Positions 8,781-18,537 are shown, counted from the first letter of the stretch. The stretch: 64,000 nt of DNA from Galbibacter marinus (GCF_000300875.1 NZ_AMSG01000008.1:1-64000), one strand, 5' to 3'. The notes: generated from the sequence alone by a model not told the origin. Numbers and translations: made by a program.

Positions 8781-10982
8781 TTAATTCGCCACATCACTTA
8801 TGAATTTTATACGATATAACCTTATTTCGTCATCCTCATAATCTCCATCAAACTCTTCCATAGCGTGTGAAATCTTGTCATCTTGAGCCTCTAAGAAATA
8901 ATCCTGTAACTCTTCCTGTTGATCTTCATCAAGGATCTCATCAATCCAGTAATCTAAATTGAGCTTGGTTCCCATATAGACAATCTGTTCCATTTCTTTT
9001 ATCAAATCGTCCATAGAAATTCCTTTAGAGGATGCTATGTCATCCAAGGGCAATTTGCGGTCAATATTTTGAATCACATAAAGTTTTAAAGCAGAATTGG
9101 CCCCTGTAGATTTTACCACTAAATCATCTGGCCTAATGATATCATTATCCTCCACATACTGTTGTATAAGTTGTAGAAAAGGTTTACCATATTTTTTTGC
9201 TTTTCCTTCACCCACTCCATGGATGTTTAACAACTCCTCGGTATCTACAGGATATTTAAGAGCCATATCCTCTAGTGAAGGATCTTGGAATATTACAAAA
9301 GGAGGGACTTCCAATTTCTTAGCCTGTTGCTTTCTTAAATCCTTCAAAAGGGATAATAGTTTTGGATCTGCAACAGCACCACCTCCCTTGGTGGCTGATA
9401 CAATAGTATCGACATTTTTATCGACATAACTGTGATCTTCGGTCATTTTAAAGGACTCTGGATGATTTAAAAACTCTACACCCTTGTCATTTAAATGCAA
9501 TACTCCATACTGCTCAATTTCTTTTCGAATATACCCCTGAACGAGTACTTGGCGAATTAGTGCCATCCAATAAGCAGCATCGTTTTCTTTTCCAATTCCA
9601 AAAAATGGTCGCTCGTCGGTTTTATGCGATTTTATAAGAGCATTCACCTTTCCCACTATGGTGTTGACGATTTCTTTAGCCTTGTATTTTTCTTTTGTTC
9701 CTTTGATCACCTTAAGGAGTTTAACCACGTCATCCATGGCTTCTCGTTTCTTCTTCGGATATCGAACATTATCATCCATGGAAGCCCCTTCTCCTGTCAC
9801 TGGATCAAATTCTTCGCCAAAATAATGAAGTATATACATTCTTCTTGACATAGAGGTCTCGGCATAAGCCACCATATCCTGTAATAAAGCATGACCAATT
9901 TCCTGTTCCGCAACGGGCTTACCGCTCATGAACTTCTCTAGTTTCTCGATGTCTTTATAAGCGTAGAATGCTAAACAATGTCCTTCTCCCCCATCGCGAC
10001 CCGCTCTACCAGTCTCTTGATAATAACTCTCTATACTTTTTGGGATATCGTGATGAATTACAAATCGCACATCGGGTTTATCGATTCCCATTCCAAAAGC
10101 GATTGTTGCAACTACCACATCCACATCTTCCATTAAAAACATATCCTGGTGCTTAGCTCTTGTTTTAGCATCGAGACCAGCATGATAAGGAACAGCTTTA
10201 ATTCCATTAACCTCAAGAGTTTGCGCCAGCTCCTCCACCTTTTTACGACTCAAACAATAAATAATACCAGATTTACCAGTATTTTGTTTTACGAATCGAA
10301 TGATATCAACATCAACATTTTTTGTTTTAGGACGAACTTCATAATAAAGATTTGGCCTATTAAATGAAGCTTTAAACACATTGGCTTTCCCAATTCCTAA
10401 ATTTTTAAGAATATCTTCTTGAACCTTTTCTGTAGCAGTAGCTGTAAGGGCAATAATAGGAATATCATCGCCAAGACGTTGAATTATCGTTCGGATGTTT
10501 CTGTATTCCGGTCTAAAGTCATGCCCCCATTCTGAAATACAATGCGCCTCGTCCACTGCGACAAAAGAAATTTTTACCGTTCTAAAAAATTCGATATACT
10601 CTTCTTTGGTCAAGGACTCTGGTGCCACGTATAGCAACTTTGTTACACCACTAGTAATGTCCTCTTTAACCTGGCGTATTTCCGATTTATTTAATGAAGA
10701 ATTTAACACATGTGCTATACCTTTATTAGAAGAAATTCCTCTAATGGCATCCACTTGATTCTTCATCAGTGCAATTAAGGGAGATATTACAATTGCTGTC
10801 CCCTCTTTCACCAGAGCAGGCAATTGATAGCAAAGGGATTTTCCTCCGCCAGTAGGCATTATAACAAACGTATTGTGATCGTTAACGATACTCTTTATTA
10901 CCTTTTCCTGTAATCCCTTAAACTGACTGAATCCAAAATATTCTTTTAGCGACCCCTGTAAGTCAATTTCAGCTGAACTCAT
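8781..10982 (-). CDS. recQ: ATP-dependent DNA helicase RecQ
   Basis: 733-residue 3'-5' DNA helicase for recombination and replication-fork repair. Walker A TGGGKS is at 44-49 and the DEAH box at 144-147, with FGMGID and [10 protein letters not shown] in the second RecA domain. Then come the RQC region with a winged helix (about 415-512), an HRDC domain (about 540-612) and a C-terminal helix-turn-helix extension rich in acidic residues. The zinc-binding cysteines of classical RecQ are missing: the stretch at about 378-406 reads [14 protein letters not shown] and then GEGASMDDN, where CRR and CGNCDNC would be expected. Helicase motifs are intact, so the gene should be functional. Confidence 0.96.
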   Translation of the reverse strand: MSSAEIDLQGSLKEYFGFSQFKGLQEKVIKSIVNDHNTFVIMPTGGGKSLCYQLPALVKEGTAIVISPLIALMKNQVDAIRGISSNKGIAHVLNSSLNKSEIRQVKEDITSGVTKLLYVAPESLTKEEYIEFFRTVKISFVAVDEAHCISEWGHDFRPEYRNIRTIIQRLGDDIPIIALTATATEKVQEDILKNLGIGKANVFKASFNRPNLYYEVRPKTKNVDVDIIRFVKQNTGKSGIIYCLSRKKVEELAQTLEVNGIKAVPYHAGLDAKTRAKHQDMFLMEDVDVVVATIAFGMGIDKPDVRFVIHHDIPKSIESYYQETGRAGRDGGEGHCLAFYAYKDIEKLEKFMSGKPVAEQEIGHALLQDMVAYAETSMSRRMYILHYFGEEFDPVTGEGASMDDNVRYPKKKREAMDDVVKLLKVIKGTKEKYKAKEIVNTIVGKVNALIKSHKTDERPFFGIGKENDAAYWMALIRQVLVQGYIRKEIEQYGVLHLNDKGVEFLNHPESFKMTEDHSYVDKNVDTIVSATKGGGAVADPKLLSLLKDLRKQQAKKLEVPPFVIFQDPSLEDMALKYPVDTEELLNIHGVGEGKAKKYGKPFLQLIQQYVEDNDIIRPDDLVVKSTGANSALKLYVIQNIDRKLPLDDIASSKGISMDDLIKEMEQIVYMGTKLNLDYWIDEILDEDQQEELQDYFLEAQDDKISHAMEEFDGDYEDDEIRLYRIKFISDVAN

Positions 10983-11004
10983 CCTTTCGTTTTACTATTT
11001 TATA

Positions 11005-11012
11005 TACATTTG
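11005..11012 (+). promoter_or_regulatory. -7 promoter box (TACATTTG) for the kdsD operon
   Basis: Matches TAnnTTTG in the divergent recQ/kdsD spacer. The predicted start is near 11016, 53 bases before the TTG start codon. Confidence 0.45.
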
Positions 11013-11047
11013 CACTACTAAAGGTACTAATTAATCTTTAGTTTTTG

Positions 11048-11055
11048 CAAATATA
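11048..11055 (-). promoter_or_regulatory. recQ promoter (TATATTTG with upstream TTTG)
   Basis: On the minus strand TATATTTG is preceded by TTTG at 11077-11080 with a 21-base spacer, the arrangement known for Bacteroidota -33/-7 promoters. The -33 element lies inside the first codons of kdsD on the other strand. Confidence 0.5.
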
Positions 11056-11068
11056 AAATTTTTAAAAT

Positions 11069-12034
11069 TTGAGTACCAAAAATGCGATTATAGCTAATGC
11101 TATTAAGGTCATTGATACTGAGAGCAATGCTATCAAAAACCTTGCCCAATTTGTGGACGACGCCTTCGCTGATGCTGTAGAGTACATTTATAACTCAAAC
11201 GGTAGAGTAATAATTACTGGCGTCGGAAAGAGTGCGATAATCGGCACAAAAATCGTCGCAACTCTAAATTCAACGGGCACACCTGCCGTTTTTATGCATG
11301 CTGCAGATGCTATCCATGGGGATCTAGGTACTATACTAAAGGACGATGTGGTGATTTGTATTTCCAAAAGCGGAAACACCGCAGAGATTAAGGTATTGGT
11401 TCCTTTTTTAAAAGAAGGCCCTAATAAACTCATCGCCATTACCGCAAACCCAGATTCATATTTAGGACAAGAGGCTGATTATATTTTAAACGCTTATGTG
11501 GAAAAAGAAGCTTGCCCAAATAACCTTGCTCCTACCACAAGTACCACCGCACAATTAGTTATTGGCGATGCACTGGCGATTTGTCTGTTAAGTCTTCGTA
11601 AATTTAGCAGCGCTGATTTTGCCAAATATCATCCCGGAGGCGCTTTAGGAAAAAAACTATATTTGCGAGTCAAGGATATTGCTCGCATGAACCTCAAGCC
11701 ACAAGTCTCAGAACAAAGTAGCGTAAAGGATGTGATCGTGGAGATCTCAGAAAAGCTCATGGGAGTAACAGCAGTTACGAGGAATGAAAAAATCATAGGT
11801 ATTATTACCGATGGTGATATACGTAGGATGCTAAGCAAACATGATTACATCAATGATCTAAAGGCTAAAGATATCATGTCAGAGAACCCTAAAACAGTCA
11901 ATGCCGATATACTGGCAGTAGATGCGCTTGATGTCATGGATGAATTTGGTATTTCGCAGCTTTTGGTGGAAAAAAATGAAAATTATTACGGAGTCATACA
12001 CCTACATGACTTAATTAAAGAAGGAATCATATAA
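11069..12034 (+). CDS. kdsD: arabinose-5-phosphate isomerase, SIS plus two CBS domains
   Basis: Interconverts ribulose-5-phosphate and arabinose-5-phosphate, the first step to Kdo for lipopolysaccharide. The SIS domain (about 35-170) includes ITGVGKSAIIG and CISKSGNTAEI, and the metal/substrate region MHAADAIHGDLG. Two CBS domains follow (about 200-255 and 268-320). The start is TTG: an in-frame stop lies only 4 codons upstream (TAA at 11063) and there is no ATG before the SIS core, so TTG is the only sensible start. The stop overlaps the tatC ATG by one base (TAATG), indicating translational coupling. The lptB gene further down suggests an envelope-biogenesis operon. Confidence 0.93.
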   Translation: MSTKNAIIANAIKVIDTESNAIKNLAQFVDDAFADAVEYIYNSNGRVIITGVGKSAIIGTKIVATLNSTGTPAVFMHAADAIHGDLGTILKDDVVICISKSGNTAEIKVLVPFLKEGPNKLIAITANPDSYLGQEADYILNAYVEKEACPNNLAPTTSTTAQLVIGDALAICLLSLRKFSSADFAKYHPGGALGKKLYLRVKDIARMNLKPQVSEQSSVKDVIVEISEKLMGVTAVTRNEKIIGIITDGDIRRMLSKHDYINDLKAKDIMSENPKTVNADILAVDALDVMDEFGISQLLVEKNENYYGVIHLHDLIKEGII

Positions 12035-12885
12035 TGACAAAGAAGATTGGAACTGGAAAAGAAGAAAAAGAAATGTCTTTTCTCGACCACCTTGAGGTAT
12101 TAAGGTGGCATTTAATAAGGTCAACCTTGGCGGTAATCATTGTCGGAGTTGTCGCTTTTATTGCAAAGGATTTTATATTTGACACCATCTTATTTGGTCC
12201 CAAAAAAGCCGAATTCCCAACCTATCAGTTCTTTTGTCAGATTTCAAAATCGCTTGGTCTAGATGAATCCTTTTGCGCAGGACCCGATTTTAGAATTCAA
12301 AGTAGACAAATGGCAGGACAGTTTTCTGCCCATATTTGGACATCTATTTGGGCTGGGTTTATTTTGGCTTTTCCTTATATTCTTTGGGAAGTATGGCGAT
12401 TTATTAGCCCAGGTCTTTATGAAAACGAACGTAAAAATTCAAGAGGTTTTATTCTAATCGCTTCTTTATTATTCTTTATAGGGGTATTGTTTGGATATTA
12501 TGTCATCTCCCCACTATCGATAAACTTCCTAGCTAATTATCAGGTGAGTCAAGAGGTTTTTAACGACATTGATTTAGCTTCTTATATTTCAACTATACGA
12601 TCCTCTGTAATTGCTTGCGGAATTATATTTGAGTTACCAATTATTATGTACTTCCTCACTAAAGTAGGTATAGTAACTCCTGATTTTCTAAGGAAATACA
12701 GGAAGATTTCAATAGTAGTTGTTTTGATCCTCTCAGCAATAATTACTCCTCCTGATGTGGCTAGCCAAATTATCGTAACTATCCCTATATTGATCCTATA
12801 TGAAATGAGTATTTACATTTCTAAAATCGTTTTAAAAAGAGAGGAACGTAAACTAAAGAGAGAGAAAGCAAAAAACAAAGCATAG
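12034..12885 (+). CDS. tatC: Sec-independent protein translocase TatC
   Basis: 283-residue core of the twin-arginine translocase, which exports folded proteins. It has the N-terminal LDHLEVLRWHLIRS motif that reads the twin-arginine signal, followed by six predicted helices. Between helices 1 and 2 there is a long periplasmic insert of about 40 residues with two cysteines, often seen in Bacteroidota TatC. The C-terminus is a basic tail (KREERKLKREKAK). Its start overlaps the kdsD stop by one base. Tat substrates in this window include the Gfo/Idh/MocA protein at 55.6 kb and possibly the S66 peptidase at 7.2 kb. Confidence 0.96.
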   Translation: MTKKIGTGKEEKEMSFLDHLEVLRWHLIRSTLAVIIVGVVAFIAKDFIFDTILFGPKKAEFPTYQFFCQISKSLGLDESFCAGPDFRIQSRQMAGQFSAHIWTSIWAGFILAFPYILWEVWRFISPGLYENERKNSRGFILIASLLFFIGVLFGYYVISPLSINFLANYQVSQEVFNDIDLASYISTIRSSVIACGIIFELPIIMYFLTKVGIVTPDFLRKYRKISIVVVLILSAIITPPDVASQIIVTIPILILYEMSIYISKIVLKREERKLKREKAKNKA

Positions 12886-12886
12886 T

Positions 12887-13237
12887 ATGGCCAATCAAGT
12901 TGAGGAATTTAACGCCTACCGCAATAAAATGAATGATCGCATTTTGTCTGATAACAACAAAGTGATTAAACGCATTTTTAATTTAGACACCAATGCTTAC
13001 ATGGAAGGTGCTTTGGATGTAAAAACCAAGGAGCTCCTAGGTCTAGTTGCCTCCACTGTTCTTCGTTGTGATGATTGTATTAAATACCATTTAGAGACCT
13101 GTTATAAAGAAGGCCTTACTAGGGATCAAGTTGTCGAAGCTTTGGGGATTGCAACTGTAGTTGGTGGGACAATCGTTATACCGCATCTTCGAAAGGCCTA
13201 TGAGTTTTGGGATGCTCTACAGGAACAAGAATCCTAA
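12887..13237 (+). CDS. carboxymuconolactone decarboxylase / AhpD-like protein
   Basis: 116 residues of the all-helical CMD family. The redox signature is present: RCDDCIKYH (about 61-69), a CxxC followed by xxxH as in AhpD-type alkylhydroperoxidases, so a thiol peroxidase or disulfide-related role is more likely than lactone decarboxylation. The start lies one base after the tatC stop, so it is in the kdsD-tatC operon. The partner and substrate are unknown. Confidence 0.85.
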   Translation: MANQVEEFNAYRNKMNDRILSDNNKVIKRIFNLDTNAYMEGALDVKTKELLGLVASTVLRCDDCIKYHLETCYKEGLTRDQVVEALGIATVVGGTIVIPHLRKAYEFWDALQEQES

Positions 13238-13275
13238 AACTATTCTAAATTGAAGAAATTTAAATTCTAATTCCA

Positions 13276-13283
13276 TATTTTTG
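13276..13283 (+). promoter_or_regulatory. -7 promoter box (TATTTTTG) for lptB
   Basis: Matches TAnnTTTG. TTG at 13250-13252 could serve as -33, with a slightly long spacer of 23. The predicted leader is about 36 bases. Confidence 0.45.
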
Positions 13284-13322
13284 AATTTACGCTGTTAAAT
13301 TTAAGAGATTCAAAACATAACA

Positions 13323-14069
13323 ATGAAGTTAAGAGCTGAAAATATAATGAAGTCCTACAAAGGGCGCAAGGTTGTAAAGGGAATCTCACTTGAGGTAAAT
13401 CGCGGTGAAATTGTAGGATTGTTAGGACCAAATGGTGCAGGAAAAACGACCTCTTTCTATATGATTGTGGGGTTAATTAAGCCTAATGGAGGTAAGATCT
13501 TTTTGGATAATATGGAGATTACTAAATTTCCAATGTACAAACGAGCACAAAACGGAATTGGATATCTGGCCCAGGAAGCTTCTGTTTTTAGAAAGTTAAG
13601 TATCGAGGATAACATCATGAGTGTTCTTCAACTTACCAAGCTGTCTAAAAAAGAACAGAAAATGAAAATGGAAGCGCTTATTGATGAATTCAGCCTCGGA
13701 CACATAAGAAAAAGTCGAGGGGACTTACTCTCTGGTGGAGAGAGAAGGAGAACTGAAATCGCTCGAGCACTGGCTACTGACCCTAGTTTTATTTTACTTG
13801 ATGAACCTTTTGCAGGTGTAGACCCTGTTGCAGTGGAAGATATTCAACGAATCGTTGCTCAGTTAAAAAATAAAAATATCGGAATCTTAATTACCGATCA
13901 TAATGTTCAAGAAACCTTAGCCATTACAGAGCGCTCATATCTGATGTTTGAAGGAAGTATTTTAAAGGCTGGAGAGCCTGAGGAATTAGCAGCCGATGAA
14001 ATGGTAAGAAAAGTATACTTAGGTCAAAACTTTGAACTTCGAAAAAAGAAATTAGACTTCCACTCATAA
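13323..14069 (+). CDS. lptB: lipopolysaccharide export ABC transporter ATPase LptB
   Basis: 248-residue ATPase that powers LptFG extraction of lipopolysaccharide from the inner membrane. Walker A GPNGAGKTTSFYMIVGL is typical of LptB, followed by the Q loop (LAQEASVF), signature LSGGERRRTEIARAL, Walker B FILLDEPFAGVDP and the switch His in ITDHNV. Length and sequence match LptB better than the related LivG branch. Lipid A/Kdo export fits the kdsD gene 1.3 kb upstream, but it has its own promoter box. A META-domain lipoprotein gene follows after 19 bases. Confidence 0.95.
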   Translation: MKLRAENIMKSYKGRKVVKGISLEVNRGEIVGLLGPNGAGKTTSFYMIVGLIKPNGGKIFLDNMEITKFPMYKRAQNGIGYLAQEASVFRKLSIEDNIMSVLQLTKLSKKEQKMKMEALIDEFSLGHIRKSRGDLLSGGERRRTEIARALATDPSFILLDEPFAGVDPVAVEDIQRIVAQLKNKNIGILITDHNVQETLAITERSYLMFEGSILKAGEPEELAADEMVRKVYLGQNFELRKKKLDFHS

Positions 14070-14088
14070 CTTAAATTATTCCGAAATC

Positions 14089-14583
14089 ATGAAAACATTT
14101 GGACTATTATTCTCCTCCCTAAGCCTCGTTATATCCTTGAGCTGTAATGGAAACTCCAATAAGAAGGATTCTCAAAATGAACAAAAAAACAGTAGCCCAC
14201 AAGAACAACTAAGTTCTGATCAAGAAAATTCACAAGAGTCACTTGTGGATAAAAAATGGAAGCTCACCAAACTTTTAGGTCGTGAGGTATCAGAATTAGA
14301 TAGCAGCGCACAACGGGTTTTTATTCAATTTTCTACCCAAGAGAATCGATTGAGCGGAAATTCTGGTTGTAATTCATTTGGTGGCACTTATACCCTAAAA
14401 CAAGGCAATCGATTCGAGACAAGTCAATTAATCAGCACCATGATGGCTTGTGAAAACATGGAAATCGAAGATCAATTCATCGGTGTACTTCAAAAAGCAG
14501 ACACCTATATAATCAATGAAAACACTCTTCAGATTACCAAAGCAAGAATGGCGCCATTAGCAGAATTCGAATTGGAAAATTAA
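14089..14583 (+). CDS. META domain lipoprotein (HslJ-like)
   Basis: 164 residues. The signal peptide ends in the lipobox VISLSC with Cys19, followed by a Ser/Asn/Gln-rich linker (20-55) and a META domain (about 56-160). The domain shows WKLTKLLGREV, RLSGNSGCNSFGGTY and ISTMMACENM, which match the HslJ/META signature. HslJ is linked to heat shock and novobiocin resistance, but the biochemical role of META domains is unknown. It sits 19 bases after lptB and is probably cotranscribed; an envelope function is likely. Confidence 0.88.
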   Translation: MKTFGLLFSSLSLVISLSCNGNSNKKDSQNEQKNSSPQEQLSSDQENSQESLVDKKWKLTKLLGREVSELDSSAQRVFIQFSTQENRLSGNSGCNSFGGTYTLKQGNRFETSQLISTMMACENMEIEDQFIGVLQKADTYIINENTLQITKARMAPLAEFELEN

Positions 14584-14657
14584 TTAATCCGATTCTAAAC
14601 TCAACTACCCTTCTAAATAAAAATTTGTAGCGAATAACTCTATCTTATTTTTATAAC

Positions 14658-15407
14658 CTAGGCTGCTTTGGCGTAATTTGACCAAACAGACAATAGTATA
14701 TAGAGTAGGATTATCATCGGAATTCCAGCATACTGCAATAAAATTAATAGTAGCAGAGCTATTATTAAAAATACATAACGTATCGCATTTTCCTTAAATC
14801 CCCAAGTCTTAAATTTTAAAGCAAACAGTGGGATTCTGGCATTTAGAATATAGGTCGAGAAAATTGTTAATCCGATTAAAAACCATTTGTTTAAAATTAT
14901 CGCATCAAAAGCGCCAGGCTGATAATACAGCATCAGTGGTAGAGACAGAATTAAAAGTGCGTTGGCTGGGGTCGGTAGGCCTATAAAAGATGTAGTTTGT
15001 TCTTGATCAATATTGAACTTGGCTAGACGATAGGCCGATCCTAAACTCACTAGGATTCCAAATAATGGTAAGAGCTTTAAAGTTTCAAAGCCCTCGACAG
15101 GATGAGTACCAAGGATGGTTGTTCCTGGAATAAAGTTTTCTCCTAGACTCAATTGAAATAATTGATATAGCACAATACCAGGAACCACACCAGAGGTCAC
15201 CACATCAGCTAATGAGTCCAATTGCAATCCCAATTCACCTTGCACATTAAGAAGCCGAGCAGCCATTCCATCGAAGAAGTCAAAGAAAATTCCCGCAAAA
15301 ACAAAATAGGCAGCCAAAACTATGTTTCCTTGAACAGCCAATATAACAGCAGTAATACCAGCTGATAAATTTAATAATGTTAGTGCATTAGGAATATATC
15401 TTTTCAT
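14658..15407 (-). CDS. pssA: CDP-diacylglycerol-serine O-phosphatidyltransferase
   Basis: 249-residue CDP-alcohol phosphatidyltransferase. It makes phosphatidylserine, the precursor of phosphatidylethanolamine, in the inner membrane. The signature DGxxAR(x)8G(x)3D(x)3D is complete at residues 46-68. Several transmembrane helices follow through to the C-terminus. The start NALTLLNLSAGITAV matches bacterial PssA type II rather than PgsA. It is convergent with the META lipoprotein gene, 74 bases apart. Confidence 0.9.
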   Translation of the reverse strand: MKRYIPNALTLLNLSAGITAVILAVQGNIVLAAYFVFAGIFFDFFDGMAARLLNVQGELGLQLDSLADVVTSGVVPGIVLYQLFQLSLGENFIPGTTILGTHPVEGFETLKLLPLFGILVSLGSAYRLAKFNIDQEQTTSFIGLPTPANALLILSLPLMLYYQPGAFDAIILNKWFLIGLTIFSTYILNARIPLFALKFKTWGFKENAIRYVFLIIALLLLILLQYAGIPMIILLYILLSVWSNYAKAA

Positions 15408-15794
15408 AATTTTTCTCTTCGAGGTTCGAATAAGTAAAATTACAATTTAATTTTAATTCGGGTGTTTAATTCCACACTAGACTTATGTAAATGTTAAATA
15501 AAGTAAGAAGCTAAAAACCCAAAAAAACAATCTTTAAAAGGAGTTCCACTGAATTCCCAAATGGCATTACCCATAACTAAGTTTAAGACTGCTATAGGAG
15601 TGTGATTAACTATGTTGTTTCATAAATATACTGAGCAAACCCATTCCATTGGACCCGCCATAAACGGCGATAGAAAATCGAATGCTATGTGTTGCGATAT
15701 CACTCTTGTAGCTTCAGGTTTAAAACCAATCCTTCGCTACGTGTTGTTGGATAGTTTATTTATTATTAAGATATTCGTGTTCTAATTTGCAACG
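15408..15794. other. gene-free divergent region holding a TnpB-end relic
   Basis: 387 bases between the divergent pssA and lnt genes. The left half (15408-15640) shows nothing recognisable. The right half contains the decayed transposon end described separately. A weak TAATTTG sequence at 15783-15789 lies just before the lnt start. Confidence 0.5.
15642..15763 (+). mobile_element. degenerate copy of the IS200/IS605 tnpB 3' end / right end
   Basis: Hand alignment to 187-309 shows roughly four identical bases in five over about 110 bases, including exact blocks AAAATCGAATG, TATGTGTTGC and AGGTTTAAAA and the terminal TAGTTTATTT. The matching tnpB frame is open here (AIN, KSN, MCC, SGLKP), but a one-base deletion removes the stop and no zinc ribbon precedes it. 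This is therefore a truncated relic of the same or a closely related element. Confidence 0.8.
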
Positions 15795-17378
15795 ATGAAC
15801 AAACGCATAATTCTAGCCACTCTTTCTGGTTTACTTCTAGGCCTGTCATGGCCAACATACGGATTAGCCTTATTAGTATTTATCGGATTTGTTCCCTTAT
15901 TGATTGCAGAACATGAAATTCGCAGCTCCGATTCTAGCAAGAAAAATCGAAAGGTATTTTTCACTGGCTATATTACTTTCTTAATATGGAACTCCATTAC
16001 CACTTGGTGGATTTGGTATTCTACCCCTTTCGGGATGCTCTTTGCAATTTTAGTGAATTCCCTATTAATGGCTATTGTGTTTCTATTATACCATATTGTA
16101 GCCAAGCGTTTACCTGCAAAGATTCATTTGGTCTTTTTAGCAGCTATCTGGATTGCATTTGAAAAATTTCATTTGAATTGGGATTTTTCATGGCCTTGGT
16201 TGAATCTAGGAAATGTTTTCTCTGAGAACATTCATTGGATACAATGGTACCAGTACACGGGTATATTTGGAGGCAGTATTTGGATTTGGCTAGTGAACAT
16301 CGGACTTTTTAAAGTGGTAACGCGATATAATAAGGATTTTAATAAAAGACTCTTAGGCATTGGGATTGGAAAAAATGTATTAATCATTGCCATTCCCATT
16401 ATCATTTCGTTATGGATCTTCCAAAAGTATGAACCAGGAACAAATAAAGTCAAAGTCACTCTATTGCAACCCAATATTGATCCCTATTCTGAAAAATACA
16501 ATATTCAAAACACTCAGGTGGCTCAGGATCTCATTACCTTAGCTAAAGATAATGTGACTCAACAAACGGATTACGTAATCGCCCCAGAAACGGCACTCTC
16601 TCGAGGAACCTCCATAAAAAACTTTGACCTCTCGCCAGAGAAACGAATCTTACAGCAATTTGTTAACCAATATCCAGAACTACAATTTATTACCGGTGTT
16701 GATTTTTATCAACAATATCCAAGCGGTCGAAGACCGTCTCTTTCTGCGAATTACTATCCACAAGGATGGTTTGATTTTTACAATGCAGCAGTACAAATTG
16801 ATTATTCAGGTAACAGTCAAAAATACATAAAGTCTAAGTTAGTCGTTGGGGTTGAAACCTTCCCGTTCAAAAGTGTTCTTGAACCCTTATTGGGCAATGT
16901 CATGTTAGACCTCGGAGGTACTGTCGCCATGAGAGCTACTCAAAAAGATCGCTCTGTTTTTATCAATAACACAAAAGGAATCAGTGCAGCACCTATTATC
17001 TGTTATGAATCAATTTATGGAGAATTTGTAACTGGCTATGTCCAAAAGGGTGCCAATTTTTTAGCCATTATCACAAATGATGCATGGTGGAGTGATACAC
17101 AAGGCCATAAGCAACATTTGAGTTATGCCCGTCTTAGAGCCATAGAAACCAGGAAAAGCGTAGCTAGAAGTGCAAACACAGGTATTTCAGCCTTTATTAA
17201 TGAAAGGGGTGAAATAACCAAGCAATTAGGATATGGATTAAAAGGGACCCTATCAGCGGAGATAACCACCAACAAAAAAGAAACATTCTATGTAAAATAC
17301 GGTGATTACATCGCTAGAATCGCAGCCTTGTTAGCCGTTATGATATTTCTATTCGCAATCGCTAAAAAAAAGAAGTGA
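15795..17378 (+). CDS. lnt: apolipoprotein N-acyltransferase
   Basis: 527-residue inner-membrane enzyme that adds the third acyl chain to the N-terminal Cys of lipoproteins. About seven N-terminal transmembrane segments (1-215) are followed by a periplasmic nitrilase-like domain. The catalytic triad is visible: Glu in APETALSRG, Lys in YIKSKLVVG and Cys in PIICYESIYGE. One C-terminal helix closes the protein, also as in the family. The many lipoproteins in this window are presumed substrates. A relic of a transposon end lies just upstream, within the likely promoter region. Confidence 0.95.
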   Translation: MNKRIILATLSGLLLGLSWPTYGLALLVFIGFVPLLIAEHEIRSSDSSKKNRKVFFTGYITFLIWNSITTWWIWYSTPFGMLFAILVNSLLMAIVFLLYHIVAKRLPAKIHLVFLAAIWIAFEKFHLNWDFSWPWLNLGNVFSENIHWIQWYQYTGIFGGSIWIWLVNIGLFKVVTRYNKDFNKRLLGIGIGKNVLIIAIPIIISLWIFQKYEPGTNKVKVTLLQPNIDPYSEKYNIQNTQVAQDLITLAKDNVTQQTDYVIAPETALSRGTSIKNFDLSPEKRILQQFVNQYPELQFITGVDFYQQYPSGRRPSLSANYYPQGWFDFYNAAVQIDYSGNSQKYIKSKLVVGVETFPFKSVLEPLLGNVMLDLGGTVAMRATQKDRSVFINNTKGISAAPIICYESIYGEFVTGYVQKGANFLAIITNDAWWSDTQGHKQHLSYARLRAIETRKSVARSANTGISAFINERGEITKQLGYGLKGTLSAEITTNKKETFYVKYGDYIARIAALLAVMIFLFAIAKKKK

Positions 17379-17386
17379 GCCAGTGC

Positions 17387-18424
17387 TTACTTAAAGGTCA
17401 ATTTTGAAATTCTTCCATTCCCTGCAGCGTATGCAGTACTATCGCTAGTAAACTTTATGGTATAGAAAGGTTCATCTGATAATTGTTTCCAATTCTCACC
17501 GGAATCATTACTAAAAGAAATTCCCGTAAAGCCAACAGCTACTAGCTCTTTTGCTTGGCTACCTGGGAGATATTGTACACATGAACGATATCCAGGGTCT
17601 TTTCCTTGGGCGATAAGTTGCCAAGTCTTTCCACCATCGGTAGTAAAGGCTTTATTAGCAGTGTTATCTTCTGGCTTGGTATAATCTCCTCCTATTATAA
17701 ATCCCGTTTTTTCATCATAAAATGCTATAGAATAGATTCCTTGAGTAGGTTCACCTTGAACTATAGGTGTGTTGTAAACTTCCCAGTTCATTCCTTTATC
17801 TGGGGAGTAAAATACACGCGCTTTGGATCCTCCTGTAGCTATCCAAGTGTGATCACCAATCACAGCGATATTTGTATTACTCGCGGCAAAGGCATACTCC
17901 TCTTTAGATTGATCTGGAAGCACTCCACAGTTTAGTTTATTCCAGCTCTTCCCACCATCTCTTGTTATGATAATCGACAAACAACCATCTGTAGGGTCCC
18001 CAACTGCAATTCCTTCTTGATCATTCCAAAATTCCATAGCATCGTAAAATACTCCTTCTCCTTTTTCTTTATAAACTACTTCCATCTGACCATGATCCCC
18101 TGTTTTATACAATAAAGCAGGACTCTCTATACTGAGCATATAAAAATCAGTACTTGTAGATGCCACAGCTCTAAATTCCAATTCAAGGCTATCGTATGCG
18201 ATTTGTTTTGAAACAGTTTTGTTTCCTTGAGTATTGTAAATACCAAAGGTGTTATTTGAACCAGCAAACCCAAGATTTCCTTGCATAAGGGTTATGGCTC
18301 TTATGCTTGTGGTATCAAGGTAAATGTCCTGAACCTCAACTTTTGTATACTGATGAGGTTGGTAGGTTTGATTGACACATGATCCCACAAAGACACCTAA
18401 GAAAATGAAGATAAGTTTCTGCAT
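17387..18424 (-). CDS. BNR/Asp-box beta-propeller lipoprotein
   Basis: 345 residues. The signal peptide ends in VGSC with Cys16, followed by a repeat protein with four clear Asp boxes: TRDGGKSW, SPDKGMNW, TTDGGKTW and SNDSGENW. This is the six- or seven-bladed propeller of the sialidase/Ycf48-like (YCF48/HCF136) group, here membrane-anchored. No catalytic sialidase residues can be assigned, so it is more likely a binding or assembly protein than a glycosidase. It converges with lnt 8 bases away and diverges from the rRNA methyltransferase gene. Confidence 0.85.
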   Translation of the reverse strand: MQKLIFIFLGVFVGSCVNQTYQPHQYTKVEVQDIYLDTTSIRAITLMQGNLGFAGSNNTFGIYNTQGNKTVSKQIAYDSLELEFRAVASTSTDFYMLSIESPALLYKTGDHGQMEVVYKEKGEGVFYDAMEFWNDQEGIAVGDPTDGCLSIIITRDGGKSWNKLNCGVLPDQSKEEYAFAASNTNIAVIGDHTWIATGGSKARVFYSPDKGMNWEVYNTPIVQGEPTQGIYSIAFYDEKTGFIIGGDYTKPEDNTANKAFTTDGGKTWQLIAQGKDPGYRSCVQYLPGSQAKELVAVGFTGISFSNDSGENWKQLSDEPFYTIKFTSDSTAYAAGNGRISKLTFK

Positions 18425-18476
18425 AATACGAATATATTTCTTTTGATAAAAATAAGTTTAATAGTTCACAAAGCAA

Positions 18477-18484
18477 TACCTTTG
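18477..18484 (+). promoter_or_regulatory. -7 promoter box (TACCTTTG)
   Basis: Matches TAnnTTTG upstream of the RsmB-like gene. The predicted start is near 18488, giving a 50-base leader. Confidence 0.4.
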
Positions 18485-18537
18485 CACCCAAATTGTACAA
18501 CTTAAAAAAAGTTGAACTAAAAATACTTTAATTATTT

